Source of the DNA: Leifsonia sp. Root227
GTDB lineage: Bacteria; Actinomycetota; Actinomycetes; Actinomycetales; Microbacteriaceae
NCBI RefSeq assembly: GCF_001428745.1
Contig: NZ_LMIO01000004.1
Span: 62,001-126,000, forward strand
DNA length: 64,000 bases
Direction of reading: 5' to 3'
Part shown: positions 8,247 to 17,606 of the stretch, in pieces
Position numbering within the stretch: the first letter of the stretch is position 1
Layout of the letters: the number at the start of each line of letters is the position of its first letter
Made by a program: the position numbers and the translations under genes
Notes under the pieces: model-generated
The model's database searches: none
The model's input: only the letters and a program-made list of their open reading frames with translations
Told to the model about the DNA's origin: nothing

Positions 8247-9860
8247 ATGTCCACGGCGTCAGAGACGACGACACGGAAGCCGGGCGGCGCACGCGTTCAC
8301 GTGCAGCGCTTCGGTACCTTCCTCTCGAACATGGTCATGCCGAACATCCCCGCATTCATCGCGTGGGGGTTCATCACGGCCCTGTTCATCGCGACCGGTT
8401 GGCTGCAGAGCACCAACTGGGCGATCAGCGGCATCCTGGGCGGCTTCGGCGACCAGGCCAAGATCGGCTGGCAGGGCGCGGCAACCGTGCTCGCCCAGGA
8501 CGCGGGTGGTCACACCTTCCAGCAGTACGTCGGCCTCGTCGGGCCGATGATCACGTACCTGCTGCCTCTGCTCATCGCGAACACCGGTGGCCGCATGGTC
8601 TACGGCGTCCGCGGCGGCGTCGTCGGCTCGATCGCCACCATGGGCGTGATCGTCGGCAGCAACATCCCGATGTTCATCGGCGCGATGATCATGGGACCGC
8701 TGAGCGCCTGGGTGATCAAGCAGGTCGACCGCATCTGGGACGGCAAGATCAAGGCCGGATTCGAAATGCTGGTCAACAACTTCTCTGCCGGCATCGTCGG
8801 CATGCTGTTGTCGATCGGCGCGTTCTTCGGCATAGCCCCGGTCGTCGAATGGCTGAGCAGCGTGCTCGGCAACGCCGTGAACTGGCTGGTCTCGCTGCAC
8901 CTGCTGCCGCTCGCGAGCATCCTGATCGAGCCAGGCAAGGTGCTGTTCCTGAACAACGCCATCAACCACGGCGTGCTCACGCCGCTCGGCATCGAACAGG
9001 CGCAACAGACCGGCAAGTCGATCCTGTTCCTGCTGGAGGCGAACCCCGGCCCCGGCCTCGGCATCCTCGCCGCGTACTCGTTCTTCGGTCTCGGCGTCGC
9101 CCGCGCGAGCGCCCCCGGCGCCATCATCATCCAGTTCTTCGGTGGCATCCACGAGATCTACTTCCCGTACGTGCTGATGAAGCCGATCCTCATCGTCGGC
9201 GCCATCGCGGGCGGCATGACCGGTGTCGCGATCAACGCCGCCTTCCAGACCGGCCTCCGTGCCCCTGCCTCCCCCGGCTCGATCATCGCCGTGCTGCTGC
9301 AGACCCCTGGCCCGAGCCTCGTCGGCGTCGTACTCTCGGTCGTGGGTGCCGCTGCGGTGTCGTTCATCGTCTGCTCGGTGATCCTGCGGGCGAGCCGCAA
9401 GCGCGACCTCGCCGCGGGCAACGCCGGCGACATGACCGCCGCCGTCGCCGCGACCCAGGCCAACAAGGGCAAGGAGTCGAGCGTGCTGCAGAGTCTCGTC
9501 AACGAGGGTGAGCACGACACCGGCGACGCCCAGGGCGACGCCACCTCGCGGCTCGTGCGCAACATCGTCTTCGCCTGCGACGCGGGGATGGGGTCGAGCG
9601 CGATGGGCGCATCCGTCCTCCGCAACAAGATCAAGAAGGCCGGAATCGACGGTGTGACCGTCACGAATCAGGCGATCAGCAACCTCGACGGCACCGCCGA
9701 CCTGGTGATCACCCAGCGCGAGCTGACCGACAGGGCGAAGGGCCAGTCGCCTGACTCGCAGCACGTCTCCGTCGACAACTTCATGAACAGCCCGCGCTAC
9801 GACGAGGTCGTCGACCTCGTGAAGGCGCAGCAGAAAACACCGGAGGAAGCGAACAAATGA
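8247..9860 (+). CDS. mtlA: PTS mannitol transporter subunit IICB
   Basis: This 537-residue membrane protein imports and phosphorylates mannitol to mannitol-1-phosphate. The N-terminal IIC domain (about 1-360) has multiple membrane segments and the motif GAMIMGPLSAWVIKQVD; it also has FFGGIHEIYFPYVLMKP, the mannitol IIC signature with the GIHE-type loop. The C-terminal IIB domain starts near 435 and has the phospho-Cys444 in VFACDAGMGSSAMGAS. There is no fused IIA; that domain is the next gene, overlapping by four bases. A ribosome site GAAACGAGG precedes the ATG. Confidence 0.95.
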   Translation: MSTASETTTRKPGGARVHVQRFGTFLSNMVMPNIPAFIAWGFITALFIATGWLQSTNWAISGILGGFGDQAKIGWQGAATVLAQDAGGHTFQQYVGLVGPMITYLLPLLIANTGGRMVYGVRGGVVGSIATMGVIVGSNIPMFIGAMIMGPLSAWVIKQVDRIWDGKIKAGFEMLVNNFSAGIVGMLLSIGAFFGIAPVVEWLSSVLGNAVNWLVSLHLLPLASILIEPGKVLFLNNAINHGVLTPLGIEQAQQTGKSILFLLEANPGPGLGILAAYSFFGLGVARASAPGAIIIQFFGGIHEIYFPYVLMKPILIVGAIAGGMTGVAINAAFQTGLRAPASPGSIIAVLLQTPGPSLVGVVLSVVGAAAVSFIVCSVILRASRKRDLAAGNAGDMTAAVAATQANKGKESSVLQSLVNEGEHDTGDAQGDATSRLVRNIVFACDAGMGSSAMGASVLRNKIKKAGIDGVTVTNQAISNLDGTADLVITQRELTDRAKGQSPDSQHVSVDNFMNSPRYDEVVDLVKAQQKTPEEANK

Positions 9861-10294
9861 CCGACACAATTCTCGACCGGGCGAACGTCGTGGCCGCGGG
9901 TTCCGCGACCTCACGGGAGGACGCCATCCGCGAGGCGGGCGCGCTGCTGGTGAGCGCAGGAGCCGTCGAGCCCGCGTACGTCGACTCGATGCAGGACCGT
10001 GAGAACACCGTGTCCACGTTCATGGGCAACGGCCTCGCGATCCCGCACGGCACCAACGAGTCCAAGGACGAGATCAAGCGGTCGGCACTGTCGTTCATCC
10101 GCTACTCCTCGCCGCTCGACTGGGGCGGCGAGGAGGTGCGGTTCGTGGTCGGCATCGCCGGTCAGAACAACGAGCACCTGGAGATCCTGTCCAAGATCGC
10201 GATCCTCTTCTCGGAGGAGGACGACGTGCAGAAGCTGCTCGACGCACCGGATGCGGACGCCATGTTCGCGCTCCTCGCCGACGTGAATGAGTAG
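9857..10294 (+). CDS. mtlF: PTS mannitol-specific IIA component
   Basis: The 145-residue cytosolic protein passes phosphate from HPr to the IIB domain of MtlA. It has the mannitol/fructose IIA motif [14 protein letters not shown] with active His64 and the typical [14 protein letters not shown] and [16 protein letters not shown] segments. Its ATG overlaps the mtlA stop (ATGA), so the two are translationally coupled. The dehydrogenase gene mtlD starts 14 bases after its stop, completing a mannitol catabolic operon. Confidence 0.95.
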   Translation: MTDTILDRANVVAAGSATSREDAIREAGALLVSAGAVEPAYVDSMQDRENTVSTFMGNGLAIPHGTNESKDEIKRSALSFIRYSSPLDWGGEEVRFVVGIAGQNNEHLEILSKIAILFSEEDDVQKLLDAPDADAMFALLADVNE

Positions 10295-10307
10295 GGCGGG
10301 CGAACGA

Positions 10308-11468
10308 ATGAAAGCCGTTCACTTCGGCGCAGGCAACATCGGCCGCGGCTTCGTGGGGCTCCTGCTCCACGAGGCCGGGTACGAGGTGGTCTTCGCGGAC
10401 GTCAACGCCGAACTGATCGACGCTCTCGCCGCCGCTGACTCTTACCGGGTGCACGAGGTGGGCGAGACCTCGAAGACGACGGTGGTCGACGGCTTCCGCG
10501 CCATCAACAGCGCACAGGACGAGGCGGCCCTGATCGCGGAGATCGCGACCGCCGACATCGTCACCACGGCGGTCGGACCGCGCATCCTGCGCTTCGTGGC
10601 TCCGGTGATCGCGGCCGGGCTCGCCGCGCGCGCCGACGATGCGCCGCGCCTGGCCGTGCTGGCCTGCGAGAACGCGATCGGCGCGACCGACCTGCTCGCC
10701 GCCGAACTGTTCGACGGCCTGCCGGACGACGAGACCAGGGATGCGCTGGCAGCCAAGGCGATCTTCGCCAATACCGCTGTCGACCGCATCGTGCCCGCCC
10801 AGGACCCGGATGCGGGCATCGACGTGACCGTCGAGGCGTTCTACGAGTGGGTGGTCGACCGCAGCCCGTTCGCGGGCGCGGAGCCGAGCATCCCCGGCGC
10901 ACACTTCGTGGACTCGCTCGCGCCGTACATCGAGCGCAAGCTGTTCACGGTGAACACCGGCCACGCGACGGTGGCGTACACCGGCTTCCTGGCCGGCGCG
11001 ACGACGATCAGCGAGGCCATCGCGATCCCGTCCGTGCGCTCCGCCGCGGAGGCCGCGCTGGCGGAGACGTCGGCGGCGCTCGTCGCCAAGCACGGCCTCG
11101 ACCCCGCCGATCTGGCGGCGTACCGGGCGAAGATCCTGGACAGGTTCACCAACCCGTACCTGGTCGACGAGGTGACGCGCGTCGGCCGCGAGCCGCTGCG
11201 CAAGCTCGGCAGGAACGACCGGTTCATCGGCCCGGCCGCCGACTATGTGCAGTACACGGGCGGCATCCCGGAGGCGCTGCTGACGGCGGTCGGCGCCGCG
11301 CTGCGGTTCGACGTGCCCGACGACACCCAGAGCGTCGAGCTGCAGCAGCTCCTGCGGGAGGCGACGGCCGAGGACATCGTGACGGAGATCACCGGCGTCG
11401 CAGAGGGCGAGCCGCTCTTCGCGCCGCTGGTGGCGACGGTGCTGGCGGCACAGGAGTCGCGGCGCTAG
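10308..11468 (+). CDS. mtlD: Mannitol-1-phosphate 5-dehydrogenase
   Basis: MtlD oxidises mannitol-1-phosphate to fructose-6-phosphate with NAD+. The 386-residue protein begins [17 protein letters not shown], the N-terminal dinucleotide-binding motif of the family, and has [14 protein letters not shown] and the [16 protein letters not shown] segment of the catalytic domain. The ATG at 10308 was chosen over an upstream frame extension because it opens the motif and follows AGGGCGGG. It is the last gene of the mannitol run and converges with an alpha/beta hydrolase gene only three bases away. Confidence 0.95.
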   Translation: MKAVHFGAGNIGRGFVGLLLHEAGYEVVFADVNAELIDALAAADSYRVHEVGETSKTTVVDGFRAINSAQDEAALIAEIATADIVTTAVGPRILRFVAPVIAAGLAARADDAPRLAVLACENAIGATDLLAAELFDGLPDDETRDALAAKAIFANTAVDRIVPAQDPDAGIDVTVEAFYEWVVDRSPFAGAEPSIPGAHFVDSLAPYIERKLFTVNTGHATVAYTGFLAGATTISEAIAIPSVRSAAEAALAETSAALVAKHGLDPADLAAYRAKILDRFTNPYLVDEVTRVGREPLRKLGRNDRFIGPAADYVQYTGGIPEALLTAVGAALRFDVPDDTQSVELQQLLREATAEDIVTEITGVAEGEPLFAPLVATVLAAQESRR

Positions 11469-11471
11469 ACC

Positions 11472-12095
11472 TCACGCATTGGGCACGAGAGTGGCCGTCG
11501 GATCGAGACACCAGTCGAGAACCGACGGCCACTCTCCGTATCCGGCCGTGCGCTCCAGGTGTCCGCCGCCCGGGATGATCGTGACCGGGATCCCCAGCGG
11601 CGCGCCGAACACGGCCTGCGCCCCCTCCGGGCAGAACGGGTCTGCGTCCGAGGCGGCGATCTGGGCCGGTGTGCCAGGGGCGGTCAGCGGCAGGGCGGCG
11701 AACGCGGCGATCTCCGGCTCGTCGGCGATGAAGGACGGCGCCGGCGGGGCGACGAGCAGCACGCGCTCGACGGTGTCCTCCGGCGGGCGCGCTCCCAGCC
11801 AGAGCAGGCAGGACAGGCTGTGTGCGAGCACGGTGACACGGGCGCGGCCGGTGTCGTCGTCGCCGTCCGCCGCCTTCTCCAGCGCCGCGGCCACCGCCGC
11901 CTGCCACGCCGCCACGTCGGGGTGCGCCGCATCCGGGAGCTGCGGGTACACCACCCGTTCGCCGCGCGACCGCAGAGCGGAGGCGAGTTCGTGCTGCCAG
12001 TGGCCAGGAGGACGGAAGTTGTCCCAGCCGTGCAGGATGAGGAAGGCGCGGCGGCCGGCCTGAGTCGTCCGGGTCTGAGGTGTCTCGCTGCTCAC
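11472..12095 (-). CDS. RBBP9/YdeN-type alpha/beta hydrolase
   Basis: The 207-residue protein has an early oxyanion motif FLILHGWDNFRPPGHWQ, nucleophile elbow VLAHSLSCLLWL with Ser, an Asp in ASDADPFCPEGA, and a late His in GGGHLERTAGYGEWP. These fit the RBBP9/YdeN family of small serine hydrolases. The substrate is unknown. Its ATG overlaps the stop of the D-aminoacylase-like gene by four bases, so it is the last cistron of that operon and may hydrolyse an ester or acyl group in the same pathway. Confidence 0.8.
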   Translation of the reverse strand: MSSETPQTRTTQAGRRAFLILHGWDNFRPPGHWQHELASALRSRGERVVYPQLPDAAHPDVAAWQAAVAAALEKAADGDDDTGRARVTVLAHSLSCLLWLGARPPEDTVERVLLVAPPAPSFIADEPEIAAFAALPLTAPGTPAQIAASDADPFCPEGAQAVFGAPLGIPVTIIPGGGHLERTAGYGEWPSVLDWCLDPTATLVPNA

Positions 12096-13705
12096 ACCGC
12101 GACTCTACGCAACGCGCGGCCCGGCGTCTCGTCCGTGCGCATCCCGTCGGCCAGCACAGGGCGCCCTGCCACGAACACCCATGGGATGCCCGCCGCCTGC
12201 TGCCGAGGGTCGGCGTACGTCGCGCGGTCGGCGACGGTGGCGGGGTCGAACAGCACCAGGTCGGCCGTGAGGCCGGGGGCGATCCTGCCCCTGTCCGTCA
12301 GGCCGAGGCGCGCAGCCGGGCGAGCCGACAGGTGCACGATCGCGTCCTCCAGCGTCAGCACCCCCTCCTCGCGCACGTAGTGGCCGAGGTAGCGCGGGAA
12401 GGTGCCCCACGACCGCGGGTGCGGCTTGGCGCCGACCAGGATCCCGTCGCTTCCGCCGGTGTGGCGCTGGTGGCGCATCATCGTGCGGACGTTCTGCTCG
12501 TCGCCGACATGCTGCAGGATGCTCGTGCCCAGCCGGTCGGCGACGAGCAGTTCCAGATACACAGACGATGGCGGGGCGCCCCGGTCGGCGGCGATGGCGG
12601 AGATGCTACGGCCGACCGCGGAGGCGAGCGCCTGGTCGCGCACGCCGGAGATCTCGATGGTCGCCCAGTCGACGGGGACGCCGTGGCAGCCGTCCGTGCC
12701 GACCACCTCGAGCTCGTGGGCGACCCGCGCCTGCACCTCCTGGTCGCCGAGGCGGGCGATGGTGGCCTCCGGACCGCCGACCGCCGCCCAGCTCGGCAGC
12801 AGCGCAGAGAGCGTGGTGGACCCGGCCAGGTACGGGTAGGTGTCGAGCGTGATGTCGACGCCGTCCGCGAGTGCGCTGTCGATCAGCGCGACCAGCTCGG
12901 ACGCGCGGCCCCGGTTGACGCCGAAGTTCATGGTGGCGTGCGTGAGGTGCAGCGCGCACCCGGAGCTGCGGGCGATGTCGATCACCTCGGCGTACGCGTC
13001 GAGCGCGCCGGCGCCGTACGACCGCTGGTGCGGCGCGTAGAAGCCGCCGTGCCGGGCGACCACGGCGCAGAGGGCGGCGAGCTCTGCGGTGTCCGCGAAC
13101 ATCCCCGGCACGTAGGTGAGGCCGGAGGACAGACCGAACGCTCCGTCGCGCATCCCCTGGGCAACGATGGCGCGCATCCGGTCGAGTTCGTCCGGGGTGG
13201 CCGGGCGGCGCTCGTTGCCGACCACGGCCATGCGGACGGAGCCCTGCGGGATGAGGTAGGCGACGTTGGCGGCCGGGCCCCGCGCATCCACGGCCGCCAG
13301 GTAGCCGGCCACGCTGCGCCAGGAGTATTCGAGGTCGGGGACGCCGTTCCAGCCGGCGAGCTGTTCGAGGAGGACCGGCATCGTCTCGTCGGTCGTCGGC
13401 GCGTATGAGAGGCCGTCCTGGCCGACGAGCTCGGTGGTGACGCCCTGGGAGACCTTGGCGAGATGTGCGCTGTCGGAGAGGACGGCGAGGTCCGAGTGCG
13501 CGTGCATGTCGATGAAGCCGGGGGCGACGGCGAGCCCGTCCGCGTCGACGATGCGGACGCCGGTGGTGTCGAGGTGCTCGCCCACCGCCGCGATCCTGTC
13601 GCCCTGCAGCAGCACGTCAGCGCGCCGGCCTGCGCGACCGGTGCCGTCGAGCACCAGGCCGCCACGCAGAAGCGTGGGCCGCACTGCGCTGGATGCGCGG
13701 CTCAC
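12092..13705 (-). CDS. N-acyl-D-amino-acid deacylase family amidohydrolase
   Basis: The 537-residue cytosolic hydrolase belongs to the D-aminoacylase branch of metal-dependent amidohydrolases, which release D-amino acids from N-acyl forms. It has VAPGFIDMHAHSDLAVL with metal ligands His68 and His70, VSQGVTTELVGQDGLSYAP, and C-terminal GRIAPGLTADLVLFDP. In well-studied D-aminoacylases the loop after VTT reads GNCG with a metal-binding Cys; here it is GQDG, so metal coordination or substrate may differ. The GTG at 13705 overlaps the KDPG aldolase stop by four bases (GTGA), which sets the start. Pathway context suggests an N-acyl sugar acid or D-amino acid substrate. Confidence 0.8.
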   Translation of the reverse strand: MSRASSAVRPTLLRGGLVLDGTGRAGRRADVLLQGDRIAAVGEHLDTTGVRIVDADGLAVAPGFIDMHAHSDLAVLSDSAHLAKVSQGVTTELVGQDGLSYAPTTDETMPVLLEQLAGWNGVPDLEYSWRSVAGYLAAVDARGPAANVAYLIPQGSVRMAVVGNERRPATPDELDRMRAIVAQGMRDGAFGLSSGLTYVPGMFADTAELAALCAVVARHGGFYAPHQRSYGAGALDAYAEVIDIARSSGCALHLTHATMNFGVNRGRASELVALIDSALADGVDITLDTYPYLAGSTTLSALLPSWAAVGGPEATIARLGDQEVQARVAHELEVVGTDGCHGVPVDWATIEISGVRDQALASAVGRSISAIAADRGAPPSSVYLELLVADRLGTSILQHVGDEQNVRTMMRHQRHTGGSDGILVGAKPHPRSWGTFPRYLGHYVREEGVLTLEDAIVHLSARPAARLGLTDRGRIAPGLTADLVLFDPATVADRATYADPRQQAAGIPWVFVAGRPVLADGMRTDETPGRALRRVAV

Positions 13706-14367
13706 GATCCCTTCGCCGCCGCCACGAACGCGGCAGCGCGGTCGGTGACCGCTGACCAATCGGCCGCCTCGATGGCCGCCGCAGACACCACGCTCGATCC
13801 AGCGGTGACGGCGAGCGCGCCCGCCTGCACCCACGCGGCGGCGTTGTCGGCGTGCAGCCCGCCCGACGGAACGAAGGGAACGCCGGGGAAGGGCCCGGCC
13901 AGGTCTTTCAGGTAGCCGGGGCCGACCAGCGAGGCGGGGAAGATCTTCACGGCGGCGGCGCCGGCCTCGACCGCGCGCATCACCTCGCTGGGGCTGAGCG
14001 CTCCGAGGAGGAACGGGATGCCCGCCTCCCGGCAGATCGCTGCGACGCCGTCGTGCAGTCCTGGCGTCACGATGAAGCGGGCGCCCGCGGCGATGGCGGC
14101 CTCCGCCTTGGCCTCGTCGGTGACCGTGCCGGCGCCGACCAGCGCGGCTGCGCCTCCCTGCTCGGCCGCGGCGGCCGCAGCGGCGACGGCCTCTGCCACG
14201 ATCTGCTCGACGCCGGGGGTCGTGAAGGTGAACTCGACCGTGCGGATCCCCCCGGAGACCAGCGCTGCGCACAGGGCGGCCGGGTCGTCGATGCGCGGGG
14301 CGCGCACCACGGTGAGGGCGCGGTCGGCGCGCAGAGTGCTGAGGAGGGCGGGGTCGCTGTCGTTCAT
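13702..14367 (-). CDS. eda: 2-keto-3-deoxy-6-phosphogluconate (KDPG) aldolase
   Basis: This class I aldolase splits KDPG into pyruvate and glyceraldehyde-3-phosphate, and can act on 4-hydroxy-2-oxoglutarate. The 221-residue protein shows the Glu in TVEFTFTTPG, ALVGAGTVTDEAKAEAAI, ARFIVTPG and the Schiff-base Lys in GAAAVKIFPASLVGPGYLK. FVPSGGLHADNA follows as the phosphate loop. It lies between the PLP enzyme and the deacylase in one operon, opposite a KDG-type kinase that would supply KDPG. Confidence 0.9.
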   Translation of the reverse strand: MNDSDPALLSTLRADRALTVVRAPRIDDPAALCAALVSGGIRTVEFTFTTPGVEQIVAEAVAAAAAAAEQGGAAALVGAGTVTDEAKAEAAIAAGARFIVTPGLHDGVAAICREAGIPFLLGALSPSEVMRAVEAGAAAVKIFPASLVGPGYLKDLAGPFPGVPFVPSGGLHADNAAAWVQAGALAVTAGSSVVSAAAIEAADWSAVTDRAAAFVAAAKGS

Positions 14368-14395
14368 CTTGCTCCTGAGGGTGCGGGGGTGGTCG

Positions 14396-15661
14396 TCATC
14401 CGAAGGCCGTCTCCAGCAGGCCGATGACCTGCGGCGTCTCCGCCGTCACGTCGTCCACCACCGGAAGCGCCCGCCACTTGTCGAACGTGGTGCACGGGTG
14501 CGACAGGCCGAACCGGATCACGTCACCCACCTCCACCACGGCCGACTCCGGCACGCGAACGAAGGTGTGCTGGTCGTTCATCGCCGTGGCGACGGCGCCG
14601 GCGAACGGCGTCACGGTGTGCTCGCCGAACCGGCGCAGCGCCTGCGGCACCGGGAGGCCCTCGTCGTACGGGAAGTCGCGTTTGCCTGCATCCACCAGGA
14701 CCAGCCAGGGCTCCGGGCGGGACACGACCGTGGCCCAGCCGTGGATCGCGGAGCGGAACTCCCCTCCCGGCCCTCGGCGGAGCGGCGTGATGCCGCTGTA
14801 GAAGCCGTCGTCGTGCGTGATGTACGCGCCGGAGCGCAGCAGCACGTCGACCGGCATCCCTCGCTCGCCTGCGAGGTCGCGGCGGGGCGCGAGCACCTCG
14901 GCCACGACGTCGAAGTATGCGCTCCCGCCCGCGGTCAGGATCGTGGGCGCGTCGCCCTGGTAGAGCCCTGCGCCCTCGATGGCGTCGTGCAGGGCGAGCA
15001 TCCGCTGCAGGTAGGAGCGCACCACGGCGAGCGCCGCGTCCGATCCGTCGTGGGCGAGCGCGCCCTCGTAGCCGGCGACACCGGCCAGCCGCAGGCCGGT
15101 GGATGCGGCGACCTCCTTCGCAACGTCCAGTGCGTCCTCCACGGTGCGCGCCCCTGTGCGGCCGCCGGGCGCGCCGAGCTCGATGAGGACGCCGAGCCTG
15201 GGCTGCGCGGCTGGCGCGGCGTGCTCCGCCGTCTCTGCCAGCACCGCATCCATGATCTGTACCGCGCGCACCGAGTCCGCCCACACCAGCACCCGTTCGG
15301 CGTGCGGCGCCGCGTACCGGAGTGCGTCAGGCTGCACCAGCGCGTTGGCGAGCATGATGCGCGGGACGCCCCACTCGACGGCGACCGAGAGCTGCCACGG
15401 GGTCGCGACCGTGATGCCCCAGGCACCGGCGTCGAGCTGGCGCTGCCAGAGTTCGCGGTTCATGGTGGTCTTGCCGTGCGGCGCGATGCCGACGCCTGCA
15501 GAGGCGCACCAGGCGGCCATGGTGGCGAGGTTGTGCTGCACAGCGGCCTCGCTCACCGTGACGAGCGGTGTGGGGAAGGCGGTCAGCGGGGGCCGGCGCT
15601 CGGGGAGCGCCGCGATGTCCTCCTCCGCGTATGCGAGCGGCATGGCCTTGCTGGCGAGCAC
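14396..15661 (-). CDS. Fold-type III PLP enzyme, D-threonine aldolase / D-serine dehydratase-like
   Basis: The 421-residue protein has an alanine-racemase-type N-terminal barrel with PLP Lys64 in GIAPHGKTTMNRELW. A C-terminal beta domain holds His and Cys in RFGLSHPCTTFDKW and MNDQHTFVRV, the metal site of the D-threonine aldolase and DSD1 D-serine dehydratase group. It would eliminate ammonia from, or cleave, a D-configured beta-hydroxy amino acid. It is annotated in relatives as amino acid deaminase. Its pairing with KDG kinase and KDPG aldolase makes D-glucosaminate dehydratase a good candidate activity (inference). The GTG start follows AAGGAG by five bases, and a palindromic operator lies 14 bases upstream. 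Confidence 0.8.
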   Translation of the reverse strand: MLASKAMPLAYAEEDIAALPERRPPLTAFPTPLVTVSEAAVQHNLATMAAWCASAGVGIAPHGKTTMNRELWQRQLDAGAWGITVATPWQLSVAVEWGVPRIMLANALVQPDALRYAAPHAERVLVWADSVRAVQIMDAVLAETAEHAAPAAQPRLGVLIELGAPGGRTGARTVEDALDVAKEVAASTGLRLAGVAGYEGALAHDGSDAALAVVRSYLQRMLALHDAIEGAGLYQGDAPTILTAGGSAYFDVVAEVLAPRRDLAGERGMPVDVLLRSGAYITHDDGFYSGITPLRRGPGGEFRSAIHGWATVVSRPEPWLVLVDAGKRDFPYDEGLPVPQALRRFGEHTVTPFAGAVATAMNDQHTFVRVPESAVVEVGDVIRFGLSHPCTTFDKWRALPVVDDVTAETPQVIGLLETAFG

Positions 15662-15674
15662 ACGACTCCTTCAC

Positions 15675-15695
15675 GCGTTGCATATAGCGCAACGC
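15675..15695. promoter_or_regulatory. Palindromic operator, probable IclR-family binding site
   Basis: Perfect seven-base arms GCGTTGC (15675-15681) and GCAACGC (15689-15695) flank ATATAGC. The site is 14 bases upstream of the PLP-enzyme start and within the divergent promoter region of the kinase operon, which also encodes an IclR-type regulator. A TAAACT hexamer at 15704-15709 may be the rightward -10. Assignment to the local regulator is inference. Confidence 0.65.
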
Positions 15696-15804
15696 TGATT
15701 GCGTAAACTGTTGCCTCTGTTCTAGCATGACGACCATCCCCGACGGAACCCCGCAGCAGCAGGAGCAGCAGCAGCCGTCGGCACGAGACCGAGACGAGGA
15801 GCGA

Positions 15805-16812
15805 GTGGGCGCACTGGTGACGATCGGCGAGGCCATGGTCGTCCTCTACCCCGAAGCCCACCGCCCGCTCGCCGAAGCGGAGACCTTCGGCTCCGACGTC
15901 GGCGGCGCGGAGTTCAACGTCGCCACCTCCCTGGCGCGGATGGGGCTGCCGACCGCCTGGATCTCCCGCCTCGGCGATGACGGCTTCGGCGAGCGCATCC
16001 GCGCCACCGCCTCCGACGCCGGGCTCGACCTGTCGGCGGTCGACACCGACGACGACCGCCCCACCGGCATCTACGTCAAGGAGACCACCAACGGCCCGGA
16101 CGGCGCAGGCACGCGGATGCACTACTACCGCCGCGGCTCCGCGGCCTCCGCCATCGGCCGCGACAGTCTCACTGCCGAACCGGCCGCGAGCATCCTGCGC
16201 GACGCGGCGATCGTGCACACCAGCGGCATCACGGCCGCCATTTCCGCAAGCGCCGCCGAGGCAGTCTCCGCTCTTCGCGAACTCACCGGCGAGCAGACCA
16301 CGATCAGCGTCGACCTCAACCACCGGCCGCGGCTCTGGCAGGGCAGGGACACCGCGCCGCTCGACGCGCTCGTCGGCCAGGCGGACACGCTGTTCCTCGG
16401 CGCAGACGAAGCCGAGAGGCACTTCGGGCACAGCGACCCGCAGCGGTTGTTCGACGCGCATCCCCTGCTCGAACGGGTGGTGCTCAAGGACGACGCGCGC
16501 CGCGCATCCAGCTACCTGCGGGACGGCGGGGAGATCCACGTGCCGTGCCTGACCGTGGAGGTCGTCGAGCCTGTCGGCGCCGGCGACGCCTTCGCCGCGG
16601 GATACCTGGCCGGGCTCGCGGAGGGCCGCGACGCCGCCACGTGCCTGCGGATCGGCCACGCGCTGGCCGCGCTGACCCTGATCGGGCACGGCGACCGCCC
16701 TCTGACGGTCCCGGATGCACGAGAGCGCGCCCTGATCGCGGACGCAGACGACGACACCTGGTCGCGCTGGCGCGTTCACCCCGGCGAGATCCCGTGGCGG
16801 TCGGCCACGTGA
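15805..16812 (+). CDS. kdgK: PfkB-family sugar kinase, probable 2-keto-3-deoxygluconate kinase
   Basis: The enzyme would phosphorylate KDG to KDPG. The 335-residue ribokinase-fold protein opens GALVTIGEAMVVLYP, with GGAEFNVATSLARMG for sugar binding and the anion hole and catalytic Asp in VEPVGAGDAFAAGYLAG. The conserved core begins right after the GTG at 15805, which follows GAGGAG closely. An ATG at 15727 would add 26 residues with a QQQEQQQ tract and no visible ribosome site, so the start is ambiguous. Its stop overlaps the IclR gene. The adjacent KDPG aldolase supports the substrate; PfkB specificity cannot be read from sequence alone. Confidence 0.8.
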   Translation: MGALVTIGEAMVVLYPEAHRPLAEAETFGSDVGGAEFNVATSLARMGLPTAWISRLGDDGFGERIRATASDAGLDLSAVDTDDDRPTGIYVKETTNGPDGAGTRMHYYRRGSAASAIGRDSLTAEPAASILRDAAIVHTSGITAAISASAAEAVSALRELTGEQTTISVDLNHRPRLWQGRDTAPLDALVGQADTLFLGADEAERHFGHSDPQRLFDAHPLLERVVLKDDARRASSYLRDGGEIHVPCLTVEVVEPVGAGDAFAAGYLAGLAEGRDAATCLRIGHALAALTLIGHGDRPLTVPDARERALIADADDDTWSRWRVHPGEIPWRSAT

Positions 16813-17606
16813 GCCAGTCGCTCTCCCGCGCCCTCGAGCTGCTCGACCTCGTCGCGAACGGCACAGGCAGTCTCGACGCGCTCGCGGACGCGGTCGGCGT
16901 GCACAAGACCACCGTGCTGCGGCTGCTCAGGACGCTGGAGGAGCACGGTTACGTCACCCGTGACGCCGAGTACCGCTACCACGTGGGCTCGGCGGTCTTC
17001 CAGCTCGCCCAGACCTCCCTCGACTCGCGGGATGTGCGCGGCGTCGCCTCGCCCGTCCTGCGCGCCCTCGGCGCTGACACCGGCCAGACCGTGCACCTCG
17101 CCGCGTACGACGCGGGGACGGTGACGTACATCGACAAAGTCGAGTCCAGGCAGCCGCTGCGGATGTACTCGCGCGTCGGGCTCCCTGCCGCGCTGCACGC
17201 GACAGCGGTCGCGAAGGTGCTGCTCGGCGGGCTGGACGACGCAGAGCTGGCGCGCATCGCATCCGCGGTCGACTACGAACGGTTCACCGGCAACACGATC
17301 GGCTCGGCGGCCGAGCTCGTCGACGAGGTGCGGCGCAGCGCAGCGCGCGGCTGGGCGCAGGACCACGAGGAGCACGAGACGTTCATGAACTGCGTCGGCG
17401 CGCCGGTGTTCGGCGCGGACGGGCGGATCGCCGCTGCAGTGTCCGTGTCCGTGCCGAACGTCGTGCTGCCGTACGAGGGCGTGCTCGGGCTGCTGCCTGC
17501 GCTGCACGACGCCACAGCCCGCATCTCCGCCGAGCTCGGCTTCGCCGGCGACGCCCCCTTCCTTCCTCCCGCATCCCCACCGTCTCGAAAGGACACCCAT
17601 GACTGA
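16809..17606 (+). CDS. IclR family transcriptional regulator
   Basis: The 265-residue protein has an N-terminal winged helix (about 1-65, SLSRALELLDLVANG, LADAVGVHKTTVLRLLRTLEEHGYV) and a C-terminal effector domain with AAYDAGTVTYIDKVES, RVGLPAALHATAVAKVLL and ISAAVSVSVPN-like segments. The GTG at 16809 overlaps the kinase stop (GTGA). It is cotranscribed with the kinase and RidA and most likely controls both divergent operons through the palindrome at 15675-15695. The effector may be KDG or a related keto acid by analogy with KdgR; that is inference. Confidence 0.9.
   Translation: MSQSLSRALELLDLVANGTGSLDALADAVGVHKTTVLRLLRTLEEHGYVTRDAEYRYHVGSAVFQLAQTSLDSRDVRGVASPVLRALGADTGQTVHLAAYDAGTVTYIDKVESRQPLRMYSRVGLPAALHATAVAKVLLGGLDDAELARIASAVDYERFTGNTIGSAAELVDEVRRSAARGWAQDHEEHETFMNCVGAPVFGADGRIAAAVSVSVPNVVLPYEGVLGLLPALHDATARISAELGFAGDAPFLPPASPPSRKDTHD

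Noticed and set aside
12092..14272. 726-codon frame suggesting a longer deacylase
   Set aside because: The extra N-terminus overlaps the KDPG aldolase gene in another frame. The GTG at 13705 with a four-base overlap gives the family's normal length.
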